DNA of 64,000 bases from Methylobacillus methanolivorans (GCF_044751345.1 NZ_JBIWXY010000001.1:1736001-1800000); one strand, 5' to 3'; shown: positions 43,589 through 52,538, counted from the first letter of the stretch. The notes: a model not told the origin generated them from the letters alone. Made by a program: numbers and translations.

Positions 43589-44023
43589 TTACTCTACGAT
43601 CTTACCGCCGGCTGCTTCAACGGCAGCACGAGCACCCTTGCTCAACGCAAGACCTTGCACTGTCACAGCACGAGTCACATCGCCAGAAAGAAATACTTTC
43701 ACAGCACGTGCACTACCGGGAATGACATTAGCTTGCTTCAATGCCAAGAGATCAACCACTTCAGCATCAACGCGAACCAGATCAGCAGTACGCACATTTG
43801 CAGTATCAGCTTTAGTCAGGGAATTGAAACCACGCTTAGGCAAACGACGTTGCAAAGGCATTTGACCGCCTTCGAAACCTACCTTGTGGAAACCGCCAGC
43901 ACGAGACTTTTGACCCTTGTGACCACGGCCACCAGTCTTACCCAGACCGGAACCAATACCACGACCAACGCGACGCTTGGCGTGCTTAGCGCCTTCAGCA
44001 GGCTTGATAGTATTCAGTTTCAT
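43589..44023 (-). CDS. rplO: 50S ribosomal protein L15
   Basis: A 144-residue L15 (MKLNTIKPAEGAKHAKRRVGRGIGSGLGKTGGRGHKGQKSR), with the long basic glycine-rich N-terminal extension that threads through 23S rRNA. Its start overlaps the rpmD stop by one base. Confidence 0.99.
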   Translation of the reverse strand: MKLNTIKPAEGAKHAKRRVGRGIGSGLGKTGGRGHKGQKSRAGGFHKVGFEGGQMPLQRRLPKRGFNSLTKADTANVRTADLVRVDAEVVDLLALKQANVIPGSARAVKVFLSGDVTRAVTVQGLALSKGARAAVEAAGGKIVE

Positions 44024-44220
44024 TATGCTTCTACCTTTAACAGATAGCTCACTGCATTGATCATGCCGCGATTAGCAGGAGTATCCTGCACCTCAACAGT
44101 CTGATTCAGGCGACGCAGACCCAGGCCAGCGACGCTTGCACGGTGAGACTTGATTCTACCGATGGTGCTCTTGATCAAGGTTACCTTGATCAAGTCATTT
44201 GCTTTTTTTGCCTTAGCCAT
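44023..44220 (-). CDS. rpmD: 50S ribosomal protein L30
   Basis: A 65-residue L30 (IKVTLIKSTIGRIKSHRASVAGLGLRRLNQTVEVQDTPANRGMI). It lies between rpsE and rplO; slightly longer than the usual 59-61 because of an N-terminal MAKAKKAND. Confidence 0.97.
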   Translation of the reverse strand: MAKAKKANDLIKVTLIKSTIGRIKSHRASVAGLGLRRLNQTVEVQDTPANRGMINAVSYLLKVEA

Positions 44221-44225
44221 GATGA

Positions 44226-44741
44226 TTAACCTCTGATTTCTTCAACACTCTTGCCACGCTTTGCAGCGATTTCAGCAGGAGTATTCATGGACTTCAAGCC
44301 GTTCAGGGTGGCACGCACGACGTTATATGGATTGGTAGAACCAATACATTTTGCCAATACGTTGGTCACACCCATCACTTCGAAGATAGCGCGCATTGCA
44401 CCACCGGCGATAATACCGGTACCTTCAGAAGCAGGCTGGATGAATACCTTGGCAGCACCGTGAACGCCAGTAACAGCGTGATAAAGAGTGCCATTATTCA
44501 GGCTAACCTTGATCATGCCGCGACGAGCTTCGTCCATCGCCTTTTGCACGGCAACCGGCACTTCACGCGCCTTGCCCTTGCCCATACCTACACCACCATC
44601 ACCGTCACCTACTACGGACAGTGCGGCGAAACTCATGATACGACCACCCTTCACCACTTTGGTGACGCGGTTGACGCCGATCATTTTCTCGCGCAAACCA
44701 TCGGTTTGCTGCTGTTCAATTTCAACTTTTGCCATCATCAA
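44226..44741 (-). CDS. rpsE: 30S ribosomal protein S5
   Basis: A 171-residue S5 involved in decoding fidelity and the mRNA entry helicase. The N-terminal double-stranded RNA-binding half has EKMIGVNRVTKVVKGGRIMSFAALSVVGDG; the C-terminal half has GVTNVLAKCIGSTNPYNVVRATLNGL. The start may be the second Met codon (MAKVEIEQ, 44735); both are in frame. Confidence 0.98.
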   Translation of the reverse strand: MMMAKVEIEQQQTDGLREKMIGVNRVTKVVKGGRIMSFAALSVVGDGDGGVGMGKGKAREVPVAVQKAMDEARRGMIKVSLNNGTLYHAVTGVHGAAKVFIQPASEGTGIIAGGAMRAIFEVMGVTNVLAKCIGSTNPYNVVRATLNGLKSMNTPAEIAAKRGKSVEEIRG

Positions 44742-44750
44742 CCTCAGTCT

Positions 44751-45104
44751 TTAGAAGGACAAGCCGTTTTCACGCGCGGCATCAGCCAACGCCTTGATAC
44801 GACCGTGGTACTTGTAGCCGGAACGGTCAAATGCAACAGTAGTGATCCCTGCCGCCTTGGCCTTTTCCGCGATACGCTTACCGACAAGTGCGGCAGCGGC
44901 GATATTGCCACCATTTTTGATGTCGTTACGAACTTCAACCTCAAGGGTAGAAGCACTAGCAAGCACCGTGTCACCAGTTTCGGCAATAATCTGAGCATAA
45001 ATGTGGCTATTGCTACGATGCACACTCAGGCGGATAGCTTTCAACTCGGCGATCTTGGCACGGGTTTTACGTGCACGACGCAGACGTGAATTTACATTAT
45101 TCAT
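44751..45104 (-). CDS. rplR: 50S ribosomal protein L18
   Basis: A 117-residue 5S-rRNA-binding L18 (RLRRARKTRAKIAELKAIRLSVHRSNSHIYAQII, end ALADAARENGLSF). It is nine bases from both neighbours in the spc operon. Confidence 0.98.
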   Translation of the reverse strand: MNNVNSRLRRARKTRAKIAELKAIRLSVHRSNSHIYAQIIAETGDTVLASASTLEVEVRNDIKNGGNIAAAALVGKRIAEKAKAAGITTVAFDRSGYKYHGRIKALADAARENGLSF

Positions 45105-45113
45105 GGCTAAACC

Positions 45114-45647
45114 TTACTTCTTCTTGGTTTCTTTGATAATCACCACTTCATCGGAGTAACGTACACCCTTGCCCTTATAAGGCTCTGGCGAACGATACGC
45201 ACGAATCTGCGCGGCAACCTGACCCACAACCTGCTTGTCTGCACCAGTCAGTACGATCTCGGTAGGAGTCGGAGTCTGAACAGTGACGCCTTCAGGCATC
45301 TTATGGTTAACCGGGTGGGAGAAGCCCAGATCCAGATTCAGGGTAGCTCCCTGAGCCTGAGCCTTGTAACCTACACCAACCAGGTTGAGCTTGCGGGTGA
45401 AGCCTTGAGAAACACCGGTGACCATATTAAAGACCAGAGCACGCAAAGTACCGGACATAGCACGCGCATGCTGGGTATCGCGAGCAACCACGAAAGTCAG
45501 GTTATCGCCATCACGTTCAACGGCAACATCGCCACTCAAAGGCAAAGACAGCTTACCCAATGGACCACTGACCGCAATGTTGCCAGCACTCAATACAACT
45601 TCAACCTTGGCAGGGATAGCGACTGGATTTTTAGCTACACGAGACAT
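45114..45647 (-). CDS. rplF: 50S ribosomal protein L6
   Basis: A 177-residue L6 with two similar alpha/beta domains near the factor-binding site (MSRVAKNPVAIPAKVEV; LVGVGYKAQAQGATLNLDLGFSHPV; RSPEPYKGKGVRYSDE). The start at 45647 has TAAGGAG upstream; an in-frame codon 18 residues earlier lies within rpsH and is rejected. Confidence 0.98.
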   Translation of the reverse strand: MSRVAKNPVAIPAKVEVVLSAGNIAVSGPLGKLSLPLSGDVAVERDGDNLTFVVARDTQHARAMSGTLRALVFNMVTGVSQGFTRKLNLVGVGYKAQAQGATLNLDLGFSHPVNHKMPEGVTVQTPTPTEIVLTGADKQVVGQVAAQIRAYRSPEPYKGKGVRYSDEVVIIKETKKK

Positions 45648-45657
45648 GTTTTTCTCC

Positions 45658-46053
45658 TTAAGCCACAACGCAGAGCACTTCACCACCGATACCGGCGTCA
45701 CGTGCTTTACGATCAGTCATCACACCCTTGGATGTAGACACAATGGTCACACCCAAGCCGTTCATTACCACTGGAATCTCTTGATTGCCACGATAGATAC
45801 GCAAACCTGGGCGGCTTACACGCTCAATCTTCTCAATCACTGGACGACCAGCATAATACTTAAGGCTAATGTTCAACTGTGGCTTGCCTTCAATATCTTG
45901 CACAGCGAAGTCATCAATATAACCTTCATCCTTCAGCACAGATGCAATCGCACGCTTGAGCTTGGATGATGGCATGGAAACAGAAACCTTGTTCGTGCTT
46001 TGCGCATTACGGATGCGCGTCAGCATATCGGCAATCGGATCACTCATACTCAT
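45658..46053 (-). CDS. rpsH: 30S ribosomal protein S8
   Basis: A 131-residue S8 (MSMSDPIADMLTRIRNAQ, end DRKARDAGIGGEVLCVVA), a primary 16S rRNA binder. In enterobacteria S8 represses the spc operon at the rplE message; whether it does so here is not visible. Confidence 0.99.
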   Translation of the reverse strand: MSMSDPIADMLTRIRNAQSTNKVSVSMPSSKLKRAIASVLKDEGYIDDFAVQDIEGKPQLNISLKYYAGRPVIEKIERVSRPGLRIYRGNQEIPVVMNGLGVTIVSTSKGVMTDRKARDAGIGGEVLCVVA

Positions 46054-46067
46054 ACTAAATTCCTCCG

Positions 46068-46373
46068 TTACCAGCTAGCCTTGGTGACACCTGGCACTTC
46101 GCCACGCATCATCAATTCGCGCAACTTACCACGCGCAATGCCGAATTTACTAAACACACCACGTGGGCGACCAGTCAATGCGCAACGGTTACGTTGGCGA
46201 ACAGGGCTGGAGTTACGTGGCAAACTTTGCAGCTTGTTACGTGCAGCGCGACGATCTTCAACCGATGCATTTACATCGTTGATCACCGCAACCAATTCAG
46301 CACGCTTGGCAGCATATTTCTTCACCGTGTCGCGACGCTTTTGCTCGCGTTCGATCATGCAGGTTTTAGCCAT
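46068..46373 (-). CDS. rpsN: 30S ribosomal protein S14
   Basis: A 101-residue S14 of the long zinc-free type: the C-terminal half reads QRNRCALTGRPRGVFSKFGIARGKLRE, with a single Cys in place of the CxxC pairs of zinc-binding S14. It lies two bases after rplE. Confidence 0.98.
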   Translation of the reverse strand: MAKTCMIEREQKRRDTVKKYAAKRAELVAVINDVNASVEDRRAARNKLQSLPRNSSPVRQRNRCALTGRPRGVFSKFGIARGKLRELMMRGEVPGVTKASW

Positions 46374-46375
46374 GA

Positions 46376-46915
46376 TTAGTTCCTAAATGGGAAGCTGAAT
46401 GCGGAGAGGAGCGCACGCGCCTCGTCATCAGTCTTTGCAGTTGTAGTGATGGTGATATTCAACCCGCGCAACGCATCGATCTTGTCGTATTCAATTTCCG
46501 GGAAAATAATCTGCTCACGCACACCCAGATTGTAGTTACCACGACCATCAAATGACTTAGGAGAAATACCACGGAAGTCACGAATACGAGGAATAGCGAC
46601 TGTAATCAGACGATCCAGGAATTCGTACATATGCTCACGACGCAGCGTTACCTTGCAACCCACAGGGTAGCCATCACGGATCTTGAAACCAGCGATAGAC
46701 TTCTTAGCCTTGGTTACAACAACCTTTTGACCTGCAATCTTTTCCAAGTCAGCCACGGCATTCTCCATGACTTTCTTGTCAGCAACAGCTTCGCCAACAC
46801 CCATATTCAGGGTGATTTTTTCAATGCGAGGCACTTCCATTACAGACTTGTAGCCAAACTGCTCAACCAGCTGCTTAACCACGGTGTCTTTATAAAAATC
46901 TTTTAAACGAGCCAT
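46376..46915 (-). CDS. rplE: 50S ribosomal protein L5
   Basis: A 179-residue L5 of the central protuberance that binds 5S rRNA (VPRIEKITLNMGVGEAVADKK; GNYNLGVREQIIFPEIEYDKID; end LLSAFSFPFRN). It follows rplX by nine bases. Confidence 0.99.
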   Translation of the reverse strand: MARLKDFYKDTVVKQLVEQFGYKSVMEVPRIEKITLNMGVGEAVADKKVMENAVADLEKIAGQKVVVTKAKKSIAGFKIRDGYPVGCKVTLRREHMYEFLDRLITVAIPRIRDFRGISPKSFDGRGNYNLGVREQIIFPEIEYDKIDALRGLNITITTTAKTDDEARALLSAFSFPFRN

Positions 46916-46924
46916 GATCTACCC

Positions 46925-47242
46925 TTATGCGTCAACAACTTCGCCACTGGACTTAAATACGCGAACCTTGCGACCGTCATCCAATGTCTTGAAGCCAACG
47001 CGATCACCCTGCTGGGTGGCACGATTGAATAAAGCAACATTAGAGATGTCTACAGGCATCTCTTTGCTGATAATGCCGCCAGCTACACCGCGCATTGGGT
47101 TAGGCTTGGCATGCTTCTTTACCACGTTGATACCCTCGACCAGAACTTGGCCGGACTCCAACACGCGCAATACAGTACCGCGCTTGCCTTTGTCTTTACC
47201 TGTATTCAGGATGACTTCATCACCCTTGCGAATCTTACTCAT
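46925..47242 (-). CDS. rplX: 50S ribosomal protein L24
   Basis: A 105-residue L24 with a KOW motif (MSKIRKGDEVILNTGKDKGKRGTVLRVL), an assembly initiator of the large subunit. It follows rplN by 11 bases. Confidence 0.98.
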   Translation of the reverse strand: MSKIRKGDEVILNTGKDKGKRGTVLRVLESGQVLVEGINVVKKHAKPNPMRGVAGGIISKEMPVDISNVALFNRATQQGDRVGFKTLDDGRKVRVFKSSGEVVDA

Positions 47243-47253
47243 CCAGCAACTCC

Positions 47254-47622
47254 TTATAGAACTTCGGGTGCCAGAGAAACGATCTTCATGAAACGCTCGC
47301 CACGCAGCTCACGTGTCACCGGCCCGAAAATACGGGTACCAATCGGTTCCAGCTTATTGTTTAACAACACTGCAGCATTGCTATCGAACTTAACCAGGGA
47401 ACCATCTGGACGACGAACACCCTTGGCAGTACGAACTACAACTGCACTATAAACCTCGCCTTTTTTGACGCGACCACGTGGGGCAGCATCCTTAACACTG
47501 ACTTTGATGATATCACCAATACCAGCATAACGACGCTTAGAACCACCCAACACCTTGATACACATTACGGAACGTGCACCAGTGTTATCGGCAACATCCA
47601 GCCGAGACTGCATTTGAATCAT
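47254..47622 (-). CDS. rplN: 50S ribosomal protein L14
   Basis: A 122-residue L14 (MIQMQSRLDVADNTGARSVMCIKVLGGSKRRYAGIGD), a bridge protein on the subunit interface. The Met at 47622 gives the canonical length; five extra codons upstream are rejected. It is the first gene of the spc operon, behind its own predicted promoter. Confidence 0.98.
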   Translation of the reverse strand: MIQMQSRLDVADNTGARSVMCIKVLGGSKRRYAGIGDIIKVSVKDAAPRGRVKKGEVYSAVVVRTAKGVRRPDGSLVKFDSNAAVLLNNKLEPIGTRIFGPVTRELRGERFMKIVSLAPEVL

Positions 47623-47736
47623 GAGAATAATCTCCAACTTAATCCGTTAAACCAACACCAGCCGCTTGTCAAAAACGGCTGACAGCACTACGGTCAGTAT
47701 TGGGGCGCCAGCTTGTTGGGCGCCAAAAGGTCCGAC

Positions 47737-47766
47737 ATTATATATTGCCCTTCCATGCAATTGCAA
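47737..47766 (-). promoter_or_regulatory. spc operon promoter upstream of rplN
   Basis: On the minus strand TTGCAA (47761-47766), an 18-base spacer and a perfect TATAAT (47737-47742). The start site would be near 47730, giving a leader of about 108 bases in which GGCGCC repeats (47705-47710 with 47720-47725) and CAGCCG/CGGCTG (47663-47685 region) can form stems. Confidence 0.72.
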
Positions 47767-47781
47767 GTGGAAGGGCAATAT
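47742..47781 (-). terminator. 14-bp inverted repeat between rpsQ and rplN
   Basis: ATATTGCCCTTCCA pairs perfectly with TGGAAGGGCAATAT around a 12-base loop, directly after the rpsQ stop. It would end or cap the S10 transcript and overlaps the spc promoter described at 47737. Confidence 0.65.
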
Positions 47782-47784
47782 TAA

Positions 47785-48057
47785 TTACACAATACGTGCT
47801 TTTTCTACAATCTTGCTTACGCGCCAAGTTTTGGTCTTGGAAAGCGGACGGCTTTCTTCGATTACAACCAGATCGCCTTCTTTGCACTCATTGTTTTCGT
47901 CGTGAGCATGGAACTTGTTGGAGCGACGTACCACCTTGCCGATCAAAGGATGTTTCACCTTACGCTCGACTAGAACAGTCACAGTCTTATCCATCTTGTC
48001 GCTTACTACACGGCCACTCAAAGTGCGAACTAATTTTTCAGTTTGATTTTCGCTCAT
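47785..48057 (-). CDS. rpsQ: 30S ribosomal protein S17
   Basis: A 90-residue S17 with an OB fold (LVRTLSGRVVSDKMDKTVTVLVERKVKHPLIGKVVRRSNKFHAHDENNECKEGD), last gene of the S10 operon. Normal length. Confidence 0.98.
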   Translation of the reverse strand: MSENQTEKLVRTLSGRVVSDKMDKTVTVLVERKVKHPLIGKVVRRSNKFHAHDENNECKEGDLVVIEESRPLSKTKTWRVSKIVEKARIV

Positions 48058-48068
48058 AATGACTCCGC

Positions 48069-48278
48069 TTACGCTTGACTTGCATTAGCCGCTTTGGCTT
48101 TTTCAGCAAGCACAGAACGAACGCGAGCAATATCACGGCGCACTTTGCCTACCTGGTCAACTTTGTTCAACTGTTGAGTAGCCAGTTGCATGCGCAGAGA
48201 GAATTGCGCACGACGCAACTCGATCAACTCATTGTTCAACTCTTCAACAGTCTTGTTTCTCAATTCGGACGCTTTCAT
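48069..48278 (-). CDS. rpmC: 50S ribosomal protein L29
   Basis: A 69-residue helical L29 at the tunnel exit (MKASELRNKTVEELNNELIELRRAQFSLRMQLATQQL, VRRDIARVRSVLAEK). It lies two bases after rplP. Confidence 0.98.
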   Translation of the reverse strand: MKASELRNKTVEELNNELIELRRAQFSLRMQLATQQLNKVDQVGKVRRDIARVRSVLAEKAKAANASQA

Positions 48279-48280
48279 GA

Positions 48281-48697
48281 CTAGCTCCCAATATGACGAG
48301 TAATGAAGGTAGTCTCGATTGGCAGCTTTGCAGCAGCCAAGCGGAACGCTTCACGTGCCAGCTCTTCACTGACACCGTCCATTTCGTACAACATCTTTCC
48401 AGGTTGGATCTGGGCAATGTAGTACTCGGTACTACCCTTACCATTACCCATACGAACTTCAGCAGGCTTCTTGGAAATCGGCTGATCTGGGAAGACGCGG
48501 ATCCATACTCGACCACCACGCTTGATATGACGAGTCATCACACGACGAGCCGCTTCAATCTGACGTGCGGTCAGACGACCACGACCAATTGCTTTCAGAC
48601 CGAACTCGCCAAAGCTTACCTTGTTACCGGTAGTCGCGATGCCCTTATTACGGCCCTTCTGCATCTTACGGAATTTTTGTCTAGCTGGTTGCAGCAT
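48281..48697 (-). CDS. rplP: 50S ribosomal protein L16
   Basis: A 138-residue L16 near the A site ([52 protein letters not shown]). Its start overlaps the end of rpsC by 17 bases, as in related operons. Confidence 0.99.
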
Positions 48698-49391
48698 TTT
48701 TTGCCCCCGACTTTCTTACTTTCTTTTCTGGCTCAGCAGGTTGAGCGGCTTGTTCAAGCTTATTGCCGAACACTTCGCCCTTGAACACCCAAACCTTGAT
48801 ACCGATGATACCGTAGGTAGTCTTCGCTTCTGCCACGCCGTAATCGATATCAGCACGCAGTGTATGCAAAGGCACACGACCTTCACGGTACCATTCGGTA
48901 CGCGCAATTTCGATACCATTCAAACGACCAGAACTCATGATCTTGATGCCTTGAGCACCCAGACGCATCGCGTTTTGCATCGCACGCTTCATGGCACGAC
49001 GGAACATCACGCGCTTTTCGAGCTGTTGTGCAATACTTTCTGCAATCAGGGTGGCATCGATTTCAGGCTTACGCACTTCTTCGATGTTCAGGTGCACAGG
49101 TACACCCATCAGACCCTGCAGACCAGAGCGCAAGGACTCGATGTCCTCACCCTTCTTGCCAATTACGATACCAGGACGTGCACTGTAAATCGTGATCTTG
49201 GCATTCTTTGCAGGACGCTCAATCACGATCTTGCTTACAGCAGCGTGGGAAAGCTTCTTCTTCAGAAACTCGCGCACCTTGATGTCGCTGTTCAGCATCG
49301 CAGGGAAATTATTGCTATTGGAATACCAACGAGAAGACCAGTTTTTCTGGACGCTCAGACGGAAACCAAACGGATGAATTTTCTGACCCAT
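48681..49391 (-). CDS. rpsC: 30S ribosomal protein S3
   Basis: A 236-residue S3 at the mRNA entry channel, with a KH domain ([25 protein letters not shown] near residues 70-95) and a C-terminal domain ending in a basic tail. It overlaps rplP by 17 bases and follows rplV. Confidence 0.99.
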
Positions 49392-49401
49392 AACGATTCC
49401 T

Positions 49402-49731
49402 TTAGTTACCGACAGTCACAGTGATGTGACAAGTTGGCTTGATAATCCGTCCAGCGCGACCCTTGGCACGAGCGCGGATACGCTTTAGCACCAGACCTTT
49501 ATCGACATAAATCGAAGTTACCTTCAACTCATCGATATCTGCGCCTTCATTATGCTCAGCATTGGCAATTGCAGACTCAACAACCTTCTTAATGATTTCC
49601 GCACCCTTTTTAGGTGTGAAATTCAGGATATTGAGTGCGTTGTCAACTTTCTTGCCGCGGATCAGGTCAGCGACCAAGCGAGCCTTCTGTGGGGACAGAT
49701 GAACACCTCTTAATACAGCAGATACTTCCAT
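49402..49731 (-). CDS. rplV: 50S ribosomal protein L22
   Basis: A 109-residue L22 (MEVSAVLRGVHLSPQKARLVADLIRGKKVDNALNIL), whose beta-hairpin lines the exit tunnel; the hairpin region RIRARAKGRAGRIIKPTCH is intact. The Met at 49731 is the standard start, with a 13-codon longer frame overlapping rpsS rejected. Confidence 0.98.
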   Translation of the reverse strand: MEVSAVLRGVHLSPQKARLVADLIRGKKVDNALNILNFTPKKGAEIIKKVVESAIANAEHNEGADIDELKVTSIYVDKGLVLKRIRARAKGRAGRIIKPTCHITVTVGN

Positions 49732-49741
49732 CGTCTCTCTC

Positions 49742-50017
49742 CTACCTCTTGGCCTTCTTGTCGGCAGCATGACCCTTAAACGTACGGGTCAGCGCAAATT
49801 CGCCGAGCTTGTGACCTACCATGTTTTCAGAAATCAACACCGGCACATGCTGCTTGCCGTTGTGAACCGCAATGGTCAAACCAATAAAATCAGGCAGGAT
49901 GGTAGAACGACGTGACCAAGTCTTAATTGGCTTTCTATCGCGAGCAGCGACAGCAACTTCTACCTTCTTCGCCAGATGGCCATCAACGAATGGCCCTTTC
50001 TTAATTGAACGTGCCAT
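49742..50017 (-). CDS. rpsS: 30S ribosomal protein S19
   Basis: A 91-residue S19 of the small-subunit head (MARSIKKGPFVDGHLAKKVEVA, TIAVHNGKQHVPVLISENMVGHKLGEFALTRTFKGH). It lies five bases after rplB. Confidence 0.99.
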   Translation of the reverse strand: MARSIKKGPFVDGHLAKKVEVAVAARDRKPIKTWSRRSTILPDFIGLTIAVHNGKQHVPVLISENMVGHKLGEFALTRTFKGHAADKKAKR

Positions 50018-50022
50018 ATTGA

Positions 50023-50856
50023 TTACCTCTTATTCGCAGGACGACGGCTGACGCGCATGTTATCCGTACGCTTGTTGCTACGTGTACGATAACCCTTGGT
50101 TGGCAGACCCCATGGGCTGACAGGGTTCATACCAGCAGCAGTCTTACCTTCACCACCACCGTGCGGGTGATCTACCGGGTTCATGACCACACCGCGAACA
50201 GTAGGACGAACACCACGCCAGCGCACCGCACCAGCCTTACCGATAGAGCGCAGGGAGTGCTCTTCATTACCAACTTCACCAATGGTTGCCTTGCAGTCAA
50301 CGTGCACACGGCGAACTTCACCGGAACGCAAACGCAACTGAGCATAGCTACCTTCACGAGCAAGCAACTGTACTGAAGTACCGGCAGAACGCGCAATTTG
50401 CGCACCCTTGCCAGGTTGCAACTCGATGCAATGGATCGTGCTACCGACAGGAATATTGCGCAAAGGCAATGCATTACCTGCACGGATAGGCGCATCGGAA
50501 CCACTCACCAACTGCGCACCAGCGGAAACACCGCGCGGAGCAATGATGTAACGACGTTCACCATCGGCATATACCAACAATGCCAAATGCGCACTGCGGT
50601 TTGGATCATATTCCAAACGCTCGACCTTAGCTGTGATGCCGTCCTTGTTACGACGGAAGTCAACAATACGGTAGTGCTGCTTGTGACCGCCACCTTGATG
50701 ACGTGTGGTGATATGGCCGTTATTGTTACGGCCAGCTTTTTTGCTCTGCTTCTCCAGCAGGGGCGCATAGGGCTTACCCTTGTGCAGCTCAGGTGTCACC
50801 ACCTTTACTACGGCGCGCCGGCCTGGGGAAGTAGGCTTGACTTTAATCAGTGCCAT
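50023..50856 (-). CDS. rplB: 50S ribosomal protein L2
   Basis: A 277-residue L2 needed for subunit association and peptidyl transfer. The C-terminal MNPVDHPHGGGEGK motif with the critical histidine is intact. It lies eight bases after rplW. Confidence 0.99.
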   Translation of the reverse strand: MALIKVKPTSPGRRAVVKVVTPELHKGKPYAPLLEKQSKKAGRNNNGHITTRHQGGGHKQHYRIVDFRRNKDGITAKVERLEYDPNRSAHLALLVYADGERRYIIAPRGVSAGAQLVSGSDAPIRAGNALPLRNIPVGSTIHCIELQPGKGAQIARSAGTSVQLLAREGSYAQLRLRSGEVRRVHVDCKATIGEVGNEEHSLRSIGKAGAVRWRGVRPTVRGVVMNPVDHPHGGGEGKTAAGMNPVSPWGLPTKGYRTRSNKRTDNMRVSRRPANKR

Positions 50857-50864
50857 GATTTCTC

Positions 50865-51173
50865 CTATTCGCCCGCTGCGAAGTTAATTTCTTGACCTGG
50901 CTTCAGGCTCACATAAGCCTTTTTCCAGTCCTTGCGGCGACCAAATGTACGGCCAGCACGCTTTACCTTACCGCCCACATTGACAACTGTCACAGCATCA
51001 ACTTCCACCTTGAACACCAACTCAACCGCAGCCTTAATTTCTGGCTTAGTTGCATCAGTGCGCACACGGAAGGCAATTTGCTGATGCTTATCAGCAATAC
51101 GGGTAGCTTTTTCTGTAATTTGTGGTGCAAGAATAACTTGCAACAAACGTTCTTGAGTACTCAACGCGCTCAT
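50865..51173 (-). CDS. rplW: 50S ribosomal protein L23
   Basis: A 102-residue L23 at the tunnel exit, docking site for trigger factor and SRP (LAPQITEKATRIADKHQQIAFRV, AGRTFGRRKDWKKAYVSL). It overlaps the rplD stop by four bases. Confidence 0.98.
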   Translation of the reverse strand: MSALSTQERLLQVILAPQITEKATRIADKHQQIAFRVRTDATKPEIKAAVELVFKVEVDAVTVVNVGGKVKRAGRTFGRRKDWKKAYVSLKPGQEINFAAGE

Positions 51174-51796
51174 GCCAGGATCTCCTCAAGCTTCTTAACA
51201 GCGCCTGCAGTCGCCAGCACTTGCGGGAAGCGCACTAAACTAACAGGATCAACATATTGCGCTTCGAGAACCAGAACGTGAGGCAGGTTGCGAGCGGACA
51301 GATACAAGTTTTCATCAAACTTATCCACCAACACCAACAAGCCTTCGTTGTAACCAAGACCCTTGATCTTCTCAAGCAACTGCTTGGTTTTAGGAGTATC
51401 GACAGCAAACTCTTCAACTGCGCTCAGGCGATCTTGACGCACCAACTCGGACAGGATCGAACGGACACCGGCACGATAGGCCTTACGGTTGATCTTGTGG
51501 CTGAAGTTTTCGTCAGGAGTGTTCGGGAATGCACGACCACCTCCGCGCCAAATGGTGCTAGAGCTCATACCAGAACGAGCACGACCTGTACCCTTCTGAT
51601 TCCATGGCTTCTTGGTGGTGTGACTAACTTCCGCACGCGTCAATTGAGCACGAGTTGCAGTACGCGCATTGGCCTGATAGGCAACAACGACCTGATGCAC
51701 CAACGCTTCATTGAATTCACGACCAAAAGTCGTTTCAGAAACAGCCAACCCAGCTTTAGCTGGCTTGCCATTCTTATCGATTAATTTGATTTCCAT
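51170..51796 (-). CDS. rplD: 50S ribosomal protein L4
   Basis: A 208-residue L4 with an extended tunnel loop (QKGTGRARSGMSSSTIWRGGGRAF near residues 70-92). In Escherichia coli L4 also represses the S10 operon through its leader; a possible structured leader lies here at 52483-52522. Overlaps rplC by one base. Confidence 0.99.
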   Translation of the reverse strand: MEIKLIDKNGKPAKAGLAVSETTFGREFNEALVHQVVVAYQANARTATRAQLTRAEVSHTTKKPWNQKGTGRARSGMSSSTIWRGGGRAFPNTPDENFSHKINRKAYRAGVRSILSELVRQDRLSAVEEFAVDTPKTKQLLEKIKGLGYNEGLLVLVDKFDENLYLSARNLPHVLVLEAQYVDPVSLVRFPQVLATAGAVKKLEEILA

Positions 51797-52440
51797 TATG
51801 CCTTCACCTTCACACTAGGGCGCACGACAACATCGCCGCCTTTAGAGCCAGGAACCGCACCCTTGATCAACAACAGGTTACGCTCAGCATCTACACGCAC
51901 AATCTCAAGATTCTGCACAGTAGTCTTTGCGGCACCCAAATGACCAGGCATGCGCTTACCAGGGAAAACACGACCAGGATCCTGCGCCATACCAATAGAA
52001 CCAGGCACATTGTGGGATCTGGAGTTACCGTGGGAAGCACGATTGGAACTGAAGTTGTGACGCTTGATAGCACCAGCAAAGCCCTTACCCAAAGAGGTAC
52101 CAGTTACATCAACCAACTGGCCTGCTTGGAAAAGCTCAACAGTGATCTGACCACCTACAGTGTAGTTAGCCAACACATCATCAGATACGGGAAATTCCTT
52201 GATACCAGCACCAGCAGAAACGCCAGCCTTGGCATAATGACCGGTCAATGCCTTACCAATGCGGCTGGCACGACGCTCACCGTAAGCAACTTGAAGGCCA
52301 GTATAGCCGTCGCTTGCAGCAGTCTTGATCTGTGTCACACGGTTAGGTACGACTTCCAGCACTGTTACCGGAACGCTTTCGCCTTCTTCGGTAAAAATGC
52401 GGGTCATGCCCACCTTGCGACCAATAAGCCCTAAGCTCAT
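51796..52440 (-). CDS. rplC: 50S ribosomal protein L3
   Basis: A 214-residue L3, an early 23S rRNA binder (MSLGLIGRKVGMTRIFTEEGESVPVTVLE; SHGNSRSHNVPGSIGMAQDPGRVFPGKRMPGH). The methylated-glutamine region is present. It starts 98 bases after rpsJ, downstream of an unusual structured gap. Confidence 0.99.
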   Translation of the reverse strand: MSLGLIGRKVGMTRIFTEEGESVPVTVLEVVPNRVTQIKTAASDGYTGLQVAYGERRASRIGKALTGHYAKAGVSAGAGIKEFPVSDDVLANYTVGGQITVELFQAGQLVDVTGTSLGKGFAGAIKRHNFSSNRASHGNSRSHNVPGSIGMAQDPGRVFPGKRMPGHLGAAKTTVQNLEIVRVDAERNLLLIKGAVPGSKGGDVVVRPSVKVKA

Positions 52441-52482
52441 GATCGATTCCTTATAATAATTAAAAAGGCCGATTACAATTGA

Positions 52483-52522
52483 CCGACCCGGGTACGCGAA
52501 AGGGTCGGATTATATCCGACCC
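52483..52522 (-). promoter_or_regulatory. mutually exclusive hairpins between rpsJ and rplC
   Basis: On the minus strand the arms are GGGTCGGAT (52514-52522), ATCCGACCC (52502-52510) and GGGTCGG (52483-52489). The middle arm can pair with either flank, giving two alternative stems like an attenuator. No adjoining T-run is present, so this would control translation or RNA stability of rplC rather than classical termination. Confidence 0.6.
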
Positions 52523-52538
52523 ACTTCAAAAACACAAG

